From the NCBI GenBank assembly GCA_031279915.1, contig JAITHO010000219.1, positions 1-7,318 of the forward strand: a stretch of DNA of 7,318 nucleotides, read 5' to 3'. Each line of letters opens with the position of its first letter. Position 1 is the stretch's first letter. The notes beneath the pieces were generated by a model. That model was given only the letters and a program-made list of their open reading frames with translations. It was not told where the DNA came from and made no database searches. The DNA comes from Tannerellaceae bacterium (GTDB lineage Bacteria > Bacteroidota > Bacteroidia > Bacteroidales > Tannerellaceae). The position numbers and the translations under genes are program-made. Positions 1 through 5,903 of this stretch are shown piece by piece.

Positions 1-26
1 GCAATAAATATCAGTATATACTCCAT
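1..26 (-). CDS. rnfA: Start of RnfA, Rnf complex membrane subunit (partial, cut by window edge)
   Basis: An ATG at 26-24 on the minus strand opens MEYILIFI, after which the window ends. That octapeptide fits the usual beginning of Bacteroidota RnfA proteins, and RnfA is the one Rnf subunit not otherwise present here. In the family, RnfA is an integral membrane protein of about 190 residues, homologous to RnfE and NqrE. It pairs with RnfE to form the membrane core, where cysteines from both proteins hold an Fe-S cluster. It is normally placed directly after rnfE, but here it is separated from rnfE by about 350 bp holding a repeat array. Only eight codons are visible, so the call rests on that short match plus operon position. 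Confidence 0.72.
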
Positions 27-367
27 ATTAGTTGAGGATTAAGAATGAAAATGGCATGTTGGAAATTTGGCGAAGCCCTGAAAAAAAATCTCGCAAGCCA
101 GCGCCAAATGGAATTTTGGCAAACCGAAATCTCGCAAGCTAGCGCCAAATGGAATTTTGGCAAACCAAAATCTCGCAAGCTTGCGCCAAATGGAATTTTG
201 GCAAATCGAAATCTCGCAAGCCAGCTCCAAATGGAATTTTGGCAAATCGAAATCTCGCAGGCCAGCGCCAAATGGAATTTTGGTAAATCGAAATCTCGCA
301 GGCCAGCACGGTTTTCGAATGCGGGAATACGTTTTTCGGATCTGTTAATGTTTTCTGTTCCTGTCAT
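11..367 (-). CDS. Repeat-derived open reading frame bridging rnfE and rnfA (uncertain)
   Basis: A 118-codon frame starts with an ATG 9 bp after the rnfE stop and ends with a TGA that overlaps the rnfA start by 16 nt. The first 20 or so residues are unique (MTGTENINRSEKR...). Most of the rest is the translation of the 41-bp tandem repeat, cycling through three frames, with segments such as ACEISICQN, LARFRFAKIPFG and LRDFGLPKFHL. No domain, signal peptide or known family is recognised. The tight fit to both neighbours could allow ribosomes to travel from rnfE to rnfA. The frame could equally be a by-product of a repeat that lacks stops on this strand. No Shine-Dalgarno site is seen. It is listed for its position, not as an established protein. 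Confidence 0.25.
   Translation of the reverse strand: MTGTENINRSEKRIPAFENRAGLRDFDLPKFHLALACEISICQNSIWSWLARFRFAKIPFGASLRDFGLPKFHLALACEISVCQNSIWRWLARFFFRASPNFQHAIFILNPQLIWSIY
88..309. repeat. Tandem array of 41-bp units, left copy (five full units plus a partial sixth)
   Basis: Full units begin at 88, 129, 170, 211 and 252, each exactly 41 bp apart. A sixth begins at 293 and loses similarity after about 308. Units differ by only one to four bases, for example GCCAGC, GCTAGC or GCTTGC near unit positions 10-15. A degenerate half-copy (GGAAATTTGGCG, 61-72) precedes the first unit. Each unit carries the dyad GCCAAA-TGGAAT-TTTGGC, which can form a 6-bp stem; it is damaged in the fourth unit and has a G-T wobble in the fifth. 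The array fills most of the space between rnfE and rnfA. The minus strand of the units contains no stop codon in any frame. It is homologous, in inverted orientation, to the array at 5410-5616. Confidence 0.95.
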
Positions 368-376
368 TGTTATGTA

Positions 377-973
377 TCAGGAGGCTTTGCGAAGCTTGTT
401 GATGAGGGCGATCAGGAAGCCGAGGGCTATGAAGGCCCCAGGGGCAAGTACGAAAACCAGGGCTCCGTATTGTTCGGGCAGGAGGGTGAGGTTGAATATC
501 TTCCCCGAGCCGAGCAACTCGCGAACGGCGCCAAGGAGGGTAAGGGCGATGGTGAAGCCCAGCCCCATACCTACGCCGTCGAGCCCCGATTGCAGCGCTC
601 CATGCTTGCCGGCAAAGGCTTCGGCCCGGCCTAATACAAGGCAGTTGACCACTATGAGCGGGATAAATAGGCCCAGGCTCTTATTTAGTTCGGGCAAGAA
701 GGCCTCGATGAACATCTGCAGAGGAGTGACGAAGGTTGCGATAATCACAACGTAGGCCGGAATCCTTACCGAATCGGGTATGAGATTCTTCAGGCCGGAT
801 ATAACCATGTTGGTGCAGCTGAGGACAAACATTGTTGCCAGCCCCATGCCCATGCCGTTCATGGCCGAGGATGTTGTGCCGAGCGTGGGGCACATTCCCA
901 GCAGGAGTACGAAGATGGGGTTCTCGCGGATGATGCCGTTCAGCAAGATCTGAATGTTTCCTGTTTTATTCAT
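377..973 (-). CDS. rnfE: RnfE, membrane subunit of the Rnf ferredoxin:NAD+ oxidoreductase
   Basis: This 198-residue, very hydrophobic protein has about six membrane segments and matches the RnfE/NqrD family in length and motifs: ENPIFVLLLGMCPTLG at 17-32, VVNCLVLGRAEAFA at 108-121, and a glycine-rich segment DGVGMGLGF at 132-140. Cys28 and Cys111 correspond to the conserved cysteines that, together with two from RnfA/NqrE, hold an Fe-S cluster inside the membrane in this family. The subunit passes electrons across the membrane between the cytoplasmic RnfB/RnfC side and the FMN-bearing RnfG/RnfD side. Its start overlaps the end of rnfG by 8 bp, indicating translational coupling. Downstream it is followed not directly by rnfA but by a repeat-filled gap. 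No clear intrinsic terminator is seen after its stop. Confidence 0.95.
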   Translation of the reverse strand: MNKTGNIQILLNGIIRENPIFVLLLGMCPTLGTTSSAMNGMGMGLATMFVLSCTNMVISGLKNLIPDSVRIPAYVVIIATFVTPLQMFIEAFLPELNKSLGLFIPLIVVNCLVLGRAEAFAGKHGALQSGLDGVGMGLGFTIALTLLGAVRELLGSGKIFNLTLLPEQYGALVFVLAPGAFIALGFLIALINKLRKAS

Positions 974-1595
974 TGTTCGTTTTATTTATTTGCGATGCTC
1001 CTGTGTTACTGTCGGTATAGTTGCCTGAGTATACGCTGTAAGCGCGGTTCACGGCGTCGAGGAATGCGCGGCTGGTGATGGTGGATGCGGTGATGCCGTC
1101 AACGTCGCCTCCGTCTTTCGCTAAACTGAGCGCGCCTTGGGCGAGGCTGCGGCCTATAACGCTCTGCCGGTTCTTATCGGTGCGGAACCATGCGTCCATC
1201 TTTGAGCCAAGCCCGGGCGTTTCGGCATGCTGAAGAACGGAATAGTCCACGAGCCGTCCTTCAGCGTCGAAGCCAACGAGGATTTTGATCTCTCCGCTAA
1301 AGCCTTTCTTGGTGACGCTTTCCACGGCGGCGCCCACAGGCTGTCCGTCTTTGGTGGCCGGATAAATAGACAGAGAATCGCCTTCGGATATGCCGGCGCG
1401 GTACATCTCCTCCAGCGGATTATTGTCGAAGGCCGGGGCTACCTTGCGGAGAGCTTCCTCCAGCGCGGCGGCCTTCGAACGGGCTATGGGGGCCGACGTA
1501 TAGATGTTGGCGCCCGTAACAATAAGCCCGGATAGGGCGCATACGCCGAGTAGCGACAGAAACATGTTGGGAAATGTTGATGATAGCTTCTTCAT
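966..1595 (-). CDS. rnfG: RnfG, covalent-FMN subunit of the Rnf complex
   Basis: This 209-residue protein has one N-terminal membrane anchor (about residues 10-32) followed by a soluble FMN-binding domain (FMN_bind family). HAETPGLG at 123-130 and DGITASTITS at 166-175 are the hallmark motifs. By alignment with the S/T-G-A-T-x-T-S consensus, Thr172 is the likely residue joined to FMN through a phosphoester bond. Here the motif reads T-A-S-T, with Ala-Ser in place of the common Gly-Ala, which is seen in some family members. RnfG carries electrons on the outer face of the inner membrane as part of ion translocation. The C-terminal 20 residues are polar and rich in Asn/Ser/Thr. The gene starts 2 bp after rnfD ends, with a strong ribosome binding site inside rnfD. 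Confidence 0.94.
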   Translation of the reverse strand: MKKLSSTFPNMFLSLLGVCALSGLIVTGANIYTSAPIARSKAAALEEALRKVAPAFDNNPLEEMYRAGISEGDSLSIYPATKDGQPVGAAVESVTKKGFSGEIKILVGFDAEGRLVDYSVLQHAETPGLGSKMDAWFRTDKNRQSVIGRSLAQGALSLAKDGGDVDGITASTITSRAFLDAVNRAYSVYSGNYTDSNTGASQINKTNNE

Positions 1596-1597
1596 GA

Positions 1598-2557
1598 TTA
1601 TTTTCCTCCGAAATGCGTGGGTTTGAAATAGGTGTTGATGAGGGGAGTGACGGCATTCATTATCAGGATGGCGAATGATACGCCTTCGGGATAAGAGCCG
1701 AACAAACGGATGACCGACGTTATAATCCCTATCCCTATCCCAAACACAATCATGCCGCTCTTGCTCATGGGCGAGGTAACATAATCGGTTGCCATAAATA
1801 TCGCTCCCAAAAGCAATCCGCCCGACAGAAGATGAACCAAGGGATTAACGTATCCCGCCGGATCTATCGCATACATAATCCCCGTGAAGGCGGCAACCGT
1901 AAGGATTATAGAGGTCGGAATATGCCAAGTAATAATCCGCCGAACAAGCATAAAGGCCAGGCCAAGTAGCAGAGCGATCGCGCTTATCTCTCCCAAGCTT
2001 CCACCCATCCGCCCCAGAAGCATGTCGGTATAGCTGGGCAGCTGCGATGCGCCTTCGTTCAGCAGAGAGAGAACCGTGGCGCCCGTAGCCCCATCTGTAT
2101 AAGCGAGAGGAAAGACGCCCGGCGACGGCCAGGTGGTCATCTGCGCCGGAAATGATATGAGCAGAAACACCCGCCCGGCCAGCGCCGGATTGAAAATGTT
2201 ATTGCCTAAGCCTCCGAATGCCATCTTGGCCACACCTATCGCAAACAAAGCTCCCAGAGCTATGATCCAGAGCGGAAGATTTGACGGAAGATTGAACGCC
2301 AGGAGCGCGCCCGTCAGTATGGCCGATCCGTCGCTAACCGTCGACTCCCGCTTCATTATATACTTCGTGATTAAATACTCAAAGGCTACGCAGAAGGCTA
2401 TCGAGGCCAGCATAACGATCAGCGCGCCCAGCCCAAAGAACCATAACGAAGCTACAAAAGCCGGAACCAGCGCTATAAGCACGCCGTACATGTTACGCTC
2501 AACGCTGTCGCCGCTGTGAATATGGGGCGAAGGGGATATGATTAATTTATTTTCCAT
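1598..2557 (-). CDS. rnfD: RnfD, membrane FMN subunit of the Rnf complex
   Basis: This 319-residue polytopic membrane protein of the RnfD/NqrB family has roughly eight to ten hydrophobic segments. Conserved motifs include SDGSAILTGALLAFNLP at 75-91, GGLGNNIFNPALAGRVFL at 115-132 and FMATDYVTSPMSKSG at 254-268. The covalent FMN site is probably Thr161 in DGATGAT (155-161), equivalent to the SGAT motif of NqrB. The N-terminus (ISPSPHIHSG) is typical of the family and supports the start. RnfD forms part of the ion-translocating core with RnfG, RnfE and RnfA. The gene lies 28 bp after rnfC, across an unusually AT-rich gap, and 2 bp before rnfG. Confidence 0.95.
   Translation of the reverse strand: MENKLIISPSPHIHSGDSVERNMYGVLIALVPAFVASLWFFGLGALIVMLASIAFCVAFEYLITKYIMKRESTVSDGSAILTGALLAFNLPSNLPLWIIALGALFAIGVAKMAFGGLGNNIFNPALAGRVFLLISFPAQMTTWPSPGVFPLAYTDGATGATVLSLLNEGASQLPSYTDMLLGRMGGSLGEISAIALLLGLAFMLVRRIITWHIPTSIILTVAAFTGIMYAIDPAGYVNPLVHLLSGGLLLGAIFMATDYVTSPMSKSGMIVFGIGIGIITSVIRLFGSYPEGVSFAILIMNAVTPLINTYFKPTHFGGK
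1605..1609 (-). promoter_or_regulatory. Shine-Dalgarno site of rnfG inside the end of rnfD
   Basis: The minus strand reads GGAGG nine bases before the rnfG ATG (1595), within the final codons of rnfD. It supports the chosen rnfG start. It stands out because the other starts in this operon (rnfC, rnfB, rseC) have no such site, as is common in this phylum. Confidence 0.7.
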
Positions 2558-2586
2558 ACCTATATATATTATATGTATATACCTAT
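2556..2586. repeat. AT-rich gap between rnfC and rnfD with a short direct repeat
   Basis: The 28 bp between rnfC and rnfD are almost entirely A/T, apart from a few C/G bases, in an operon that is otherwise near 50% GC. The octamer ATACCTAT occurs at 2556-2563 and 2579-2586, 23 bp apart, flanking a TATATA/ATATGTATAT core. On the coding strand the second copy runs into the rnfD ATG. The likely roles are an unstructured ribosome landing site or an mRNA processing site. Nothing proves either. Confidence 0.5.
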
Positions 2587-3911
2587 TATTTGCGGCTGCG
2601 CGCTATTTCCATAACCTTTCCCTTCGCCATGCGGATATGATCGAGCAGCGGACGGTGAGAGGGGCAAACGTAGCTGCATGAGCCGCACTCAATGCAGTCG
2701 GCTGCGTAATTGCTTTCGGCCGTATCCCAGGCGGCAAACTCTGCGGCGTTCATCAATAGGGTAGGGTTGAGGCCCATCGGGCAGGCGTCAACGCACTTGG
2801 CGCATCGGATACAATTGCGCATCTGCTTGCGCTTTGATTCGCTTGCCGAGAGGATAAGGATGCCCGAACAGCCTTTCGTTACCGGAATCTCAGCGCTAGC
2901 CACAGCCTTCCCCATCATGGGGCCTCCGGAGATAATCTTTCCTGGATGAGATATAACTCCCGACGCTTCCATCAGCTGCCGGAGCGGAGTCCCTATCCGA
3001 GCTAAATAGTTGGCAGGATTTCCGACGCCCCGACCTGTTACGGTGACAACTCTCTCCACAAGCGGCTTGTTCTTCTGCACGGCTTCGTAAACGGCGAAGG
3101 CTGTGCCTGCGTTCTGCACCACAGCTCCGGCCGATATCGGCAATGCTCCGCTCTTAACTTGCCGGCGAATGATGGCGTCAATCAACTGCTTCTCGCCACC
3201 CTGCGGATATCTCTCCTTCAAGGAAACGACTGTTATACCTTCAAAAGATGCGGCTAAGCGGCTGAGAAGGGCGATGGCGTCGGGCTTATTGCTTTCGATG
3301 CCGATAGCGGCCTTGCTTACGCCCAGAGCTCGCATCAGGATGGATGTCCCGATCAGGATTTCCTCCCCGTGCGCAAGCATAAGGGCGTGATCGGATGTGA
3401 GGAAGGGCTCGCATTCAACGGCGTTGATGATAAGAATCTCAGCCTTGAAACCCGACGGAGGCGTAAGCTTCACGTGAGTAGGGAAGGTTGCGCCGCCCAT
3501 GCCTACAATGCCTGCCTGATTGATAGCGGCAACGATTTCCTGCGGGGATAGCTTGCAGTCGCGACGGATTTCGGAGCTGAGGTCTATGCCCTCCTCCCAT
3601 TCGTCGCCCTCGGTGTCGATAAATATGGCCGGACGCTTGTAGCCGCTTGCGTCTAAGGATTCGTCTATCTTGAGAACTGCGCCTGATACCGGCGAGTGAA
3701 TATTGGCCGATACAAATCCTCCGGCTTTGGCGATAAGGGTTCCAACCTTGAGCTTGTCGCCTTTCTTGACAAGGGCCTGCGCAGGCGCGCCTATGTGCTG
3801 AGCAAGCGGAACGATTGCCTGCGAAGGGATGTCGGCTTTGACAATGGCTTTGCCTGCCGACCATTTATTGGCCGGCGGATGTATGCCTCCGATTCGGAAT
3901 GTCTTTTGCAT
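2586..3911 (-). CDS. rnfC: RnfC, NADH-, FMN- and Fe-S-binding subunit of the Rnf complex
   Basis: This 441-residue protein has the length and domain order of short RnfC proteins. An N-terminal barrel-sandwich region with GGIHPP (8-13) is followed by the nucleotide-binding fold with GMGGATFPTHVK (137-148) and NAVECEPFLTSDH (163-175). A SLBB-like region follows, with two C-terminal ferredoxin motifs: C367-x2-C370-x2-C373-x3-C377-P and C406-x2-C409-x2-C412-x3-C416-P. RnfC sits on the cytoplasmic face, carries non-covalent FMN, and exchanges electrons with NAD(H), so it is the NAD+-reducing end of the complex. It lacks the long Ala/Lys-rich tail seen in enterobacterial RnfC. The start at 3911 gives the usual MQKTFRIGGIHP opening. 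It lies 28 bp after rnfB with no evident Shine-Dalgarno site. Confidence 0.96.
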   Translation of the reverse strand: MQKTFRIGGIHPPANKWSAGKAIVKADIPSQAIVPLAQHIGAPAQALVKKGDKLKVGTLIAKAGGFVSANIHSPVSGAVLKIDESLDASGYKRPAIFIDTEGDEWEEGIDLSSEIRRDCKLSPQEIVAAINQAGIVGMGGATFPTHVKLTPPSGFKAEILIINAVECEPFLTSDHALMLAHGEEILIGTSILMRALGVSKAAIGIESNKPDAIALLSRLAASFEGITVVSLKERYPQGGEKQLIDAIIRRQVKSGALPISAGAVVQNAGTAFAVYEAVQKNKPLVERVVTVTGRGVGNPANYLARIGTPLRQLMEASGVISHPGKIISGGPMMGKAVASAEIPVTKGCSGILILSASESKRKQMRNCIRCAKCVDACPMGLNPTLLMNAAEFAAWDTAESNYAADCIECGSCSYVCPSHRPLLDHIRMAKGKVMEIARSRK

Positions 3912-3939
3912 ATTGAGAATGATTATGTGTGAAACGGAT

Positions 3940-4782
3940 TCAGGATTCCTTGGCTTCCGCAGCTTCCTTGCGAGGCGGGAAGTTCAGTTCGATTATTGCG
4001 CCTGTCGGACATACCGGCACGCACTTGCGGCACAACCGGCACTTGAGCGAGTCGATAAAGGCTAAGTTATTAGCCATTGTTATCGCATCGAAAGCACATT
4101 CCTTTACGCATTTGCTGCATCCAATGCAGGCATTGTCGCAAGCCTTCCGAGCCGGGCCGCCCTTGTCGCGATTCATGCAGCTAACGTATATGCGGCGCGA
4201 CTTGGGCCCTCTCCTTCGCAATTCTATCAGATTCTTTGGGCAAGCCTTCACGCAAGCTCCGCAGGCGGTGCATTTGCTTTCAATTACTTCGGGAAGGCCT
4301 GTCGATGGATTTACGGCAATGGCTCCGAAGGTGCATGCAGCCTCGCAGTCGCCATAGCCAAAGCATCCGAAGGAGCATCCGGTTTCGCCTCCGTACAGCT
4401 GCGATGCTATGCGGCAGTTACGGGTTCCGTCGTATTGATTGGTGCGCAGGCGAGCCTCGCAGTTGCCGTTGCATCTAACGACGGCCACTCTGGGCTCAAC
4501 ATTGTCGGCTGTTTTGCCAAGGATAGTCGCCACCTTGGCCATCACATCGGATCCTCCCACCGGGCATAGCAGTCCGTCGAGCGATGAAGCCTTAACGCAG
4601 GCCGATGCAAAGGCGCTGCAGCCCGGATAGCCGCATCCGCCGCAGTTGGCTGCCGGCAAAGCTTCCTGCACTTGCGCAAGGAGCGGATTCTCGGCCACTT
4701 CAAACTTTTTGGAGATAAAATACAGAAGCGTTGCGCACAGCACGCCTGTTCCTCCAACGATACATATTGCTGTTACTATCAT
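3940..4782 (-). CDS. rnfB: RnfB, multi-cluster ferredoxin-type subunit of the Rnf complex
   Basis: This 280-residue protein has an N-terminal membrane anchor (about 2-22) and then a four-cysteine Fe-S domain (C47, C50, C55, C73, in ANCGGCGYPGC). A cysteine-rich middle includes C136, C140, C146 and C150. Three classical ferredoxin motifs follow: C171/174/177/181, C219/222/225/229 and C248/251/254/258. The long form, with more clusters than the roughly 190-residue enterobacterial protein, is usual in anaerobes such as Bacteroides and clostridia. RnfB accepts electrons from reduced ferredoxin, made in this lifestyle mainly by pyruvate:ferredoxin oxidoreductase, and feeds the membrane subunits. 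Additional cysteines at 104, 108, 123, 202 and 215 may hold further clusters. The gene starts 8 bp after rseC. Confidence 0.96.
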   Translation of the reverse strand: MIVTAICIVGGTGVLCATLLYFISKKFEVAENPLLAQVQEALPAANCGGCGYPGCSAFASACVKASSLDGLLCPVGGSDVMAKVATILGKTADNVEPRVAVVRCNGNCEARLRTNQYDGTRNCRIASQLYGGETGCSFGCFGYGDCEAACTFGAIAVNPSTGLPEVIESKCTACGACVKACPKNLIELRRRGPKSRRIYVSCMNRDKGGPARKACDNACIGCSKCVKECAFDAITMANNLAFIDSLKCRLCRKCVPVCPTGAIIELNFPPRKEAAEAKES

Positions 4783-4790
4783 ATAGGGTT

Positions 4791-5219
4791 TTATGTTTCT
4801 TCTACTTCAAATATTAGCTTTCTTGCCAAGGCTCGCCTGCAGATGTATAGGCCCGCATACCAAAGCGCTCCGGCTGATAATCCTGCCGAAGCGCCTGCAA
4901 CTTCATCCCATCCCAACAAGGCAACCGTCAAAGCAATTGCCCCCACCACAATAGCCAAGGGTATGAAGAAGGCTATGCTTGCCGAGAATATTCCAACCGA
5001 CGGCGCTGCCTTAAGCGTCACATTGTCGTTGACCTGCAGTTGAGCTCCAGGTTTTAATTCGGCTTCTATAATGTTTTCGCGCTTTGTTGCCGAGGCGCAT
5101 AACGACTGAGCTGCGCATCCAAGGCAGGCCGCAACCGGCTGTATTGTTACGTAGGCTTTGTTGCCGTCGATACGGTTAATGGTTCCGCAAAAAAAGGTTG
5201 ATTTATCTCTGTTTGTCAT
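4791..5219 (-). CDS. rseC: RseC/MucC-family membrane protein, first gene of the rnf operon
   Basis: This 142-residue protein matches the RseC_MucC family. It has an N-terminal cytoplasmic part with ACLGCAAQSLC (C32, C35, C41), then two membrane helices at about 76-100 and 108-128, and a short basic/acidic tail. In E. coli, RseC acts with the Rnf-like Rsx complex to keep the redox sensor SoxR reduced, although there it is encoded apart from rsx, in the rpoE operon. Here it is directly linked to rnfB, 8 bp away and with the promoter in front, as in other Bacteroidota. That suggests a role in assembly or redox regulation of Rnf rather than sigma-E control. The three-cysteine motif is intact. The molecular function is not established. 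Confidence 0.88.
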   Translation of the reverse strand: MTNRDKSTFFCGTINRIDGNKAYVTIQPVAACLGCAAQSLCASATKRENIIEAELKPGAQLQVNDNVTLKAAPSVGIFSASIAFFIPLAIVVGAIALTVALLGWDEVAGASAGLSAGALWYAGLYICRRALARKLIFEVEET

Positions 5220-5242
5220 CTGTGCTTTGCAAACTAATGGCG

Positions 5243-5273
5243 CAAATGTAAGGAATCTCTTTGATAAATCGGA
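5243..5273 (-). promoter_or_regulatory. Probable promoter of the rseC-rnf operon
   Basis: On the minus strand, TACATTTG (5250-5243) is a full match to the Bacteroidota -7 consensus TAnnTTTG. It ends 23 bp before the rseC ATG, which would leave a leader of roughly 15-20 nt. The -33 box is poor: about 20 bp upstream the strand reads TCCG instead of TTTG (5273-5270). The call rests on the -7 match and on position. Confidence 0.55.
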
Positions 5274-5285
5274 AGCGACTGCCTA

Positions 5286-5322
5286 TGAGCGAAGCCGCTC
5301 AGACGCATTTAAAGCCAGGCTT
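5286..5322. other. Two short dyads upstream of the rnf promoter
   Basis: TGAGCG-AAGC-CGCTCA (5286-5301) is a perfect 6-bp inverted repeat with a four-base loop. AAGCC-A-GGCTT (5312-5322) is a second small dyad. Neither is followed by a T-run, so they are not intrinsic terminators. They lie just upstream of the rnf promoter, where a regulator could bind, but they match no known operator. The rest of 5323-5409 shows no gene or recognisable signal. Confidence 0.25.
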
Positions 5323-5409
5323 ATTTATGATAATATATGCGCTGCTCAACTTAGTTGCTCCTATCATTTTATCTGTGGAGCCCAGATCCCTTGCCGTGAT
5401 AGTCCCTAA

Positions 5410-5616
5410 AAATGTGATTGGCTTGCGAAAAATCGATTCGCCCAAATTGCAAGTGTCATTTGCTTGCGAAAAATCGATTTGCCAAAATTGCAAATGTCAT
5501 TTGCTTGCGAAAAATCGATTCGCCAAAATTGCAAGTGTCATTTGCTTGCGAAAAATCGATTCGCCAAAATTACAAGTGTCATTTGCTTGCGAAAAATCGA
5601 TTTGCCCAAATTACAT
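5410..5616. repeat. Tandem array of 41-bp units, right copy (four full units plus partial ends)
   Basis: Full units begin at 5421, 5462, 5503 and 5544, each exactly 41 bp apart. A fifth begins at 5585 and stays similar until about 5615. A partial unit end (AAATGTGATTG, 5410-5420) precedes the first. Units differ by one to three bases, such as TTCGCC or TTTGCC, and TTGCAA or TTACAA. On the minus strand the unit shares AATTTTGGC, AATCGA and TCGCAAGC, in the same order and spacing, with the left array's plus strand. By hand, 25 of 30 core positions agree, while the remaining 11 positions agree at only 5. The plus strand has no stop codon in any frame. The array lies upstream of the ABC ATPase gene. 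Confidence 0.95.
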
Positions 5617-5903
5617 TTTAGAAGAGCTTCAGGCTGGAAAAATGCGGATCTTGCAATTCGGCACAGCCTTGCGAAAAAGGCCGGCGCATTGATTCCGCTC
5701 GCATCAATTTGCAATGAGGAGCGGTTTGGCTATCGCGCTTCAGATATTGCCGGCGTCAAAAAATTGGACACTGCTGTCTAATTATTTGACGGAGGGAGAA
5801 AGGGATTGTTGTGGCTTTGTTCTTGTATGCAGGCACTTATGAGTTTGGCATGTCCTTTGTATTATTATCGGCAAAGAGTATTAATATTTTAAACTATAAA
5901 GTC
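5617..5903. other. Gene-poor leader region between the right array and the ABC ATPase
   Basis: No convincing gene is seen in these 287 bp. A possible decayed 41-bp unit occupies 5667-5707: it shares CTTGCGAAAAA at 5668-5678, exactly two periods after the fifth unit. Small dyads occur (GCCTT/AAGGC near 5666-5681, ATTGAT/ATCAAT near 5690-5710) without T-runs. A plus-strand promoter for the ATPase is expected here, but no full TAnnTTTG box is present. The best candidates are weak: TACATTTT at 5612-5619, and TTTG at 5856-5859 with an AT-rich stretch at 5879-5900. A GTG at 5811 would extend the ATPase by 31 residues but is not favoured. Confidence 0.4.

Noticed and set aside
88..309. CRISPR array
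   Set aside because: The whole 41-bp unit is repeated with few changes, leaving no distinct unique spacers, and no cas genes are present. The same holds for 5410-5616.
1..376. Rnf operon lacking rnfA
   Set aside because: This was first suspected because rnfE is followed by repeats, but the minus strand from position 26 reads MEYILIFI, consistent with an rnfA start beyond the array.
379..400. Repeat-like TTGCGAAGCTTG at the end of rnfE as a further unit
   Set aside because: The similarity is limited to a few bases around CTTGCGA, and the codons continue a normal RnfE C-terminus. It is out of the 41-bp phase.
45..755. 236-codon plus-strand frame crossing the left array and rnfE
   Set aside because: Its first part is repeat translation, and the rest runs antisense through rnfE, a well-supported gene. 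It shows no family features of its own.
5261..5781. Several plus-strand frames across the right array (5261-5692, 5418-5621, 5464-5781)
   Set aside because: All are translations of the same stop-free repeat in different frames. None has a clear start signal or recognisable domain, so no individual one can be preferred as a gene.
5811..5903. GTG start extending the ABC ATPase by 31 residues
   Set aside because: The added residues match no ABC feature, and the family normally starts at the MIKIEGLSKFF methionine at 5904.
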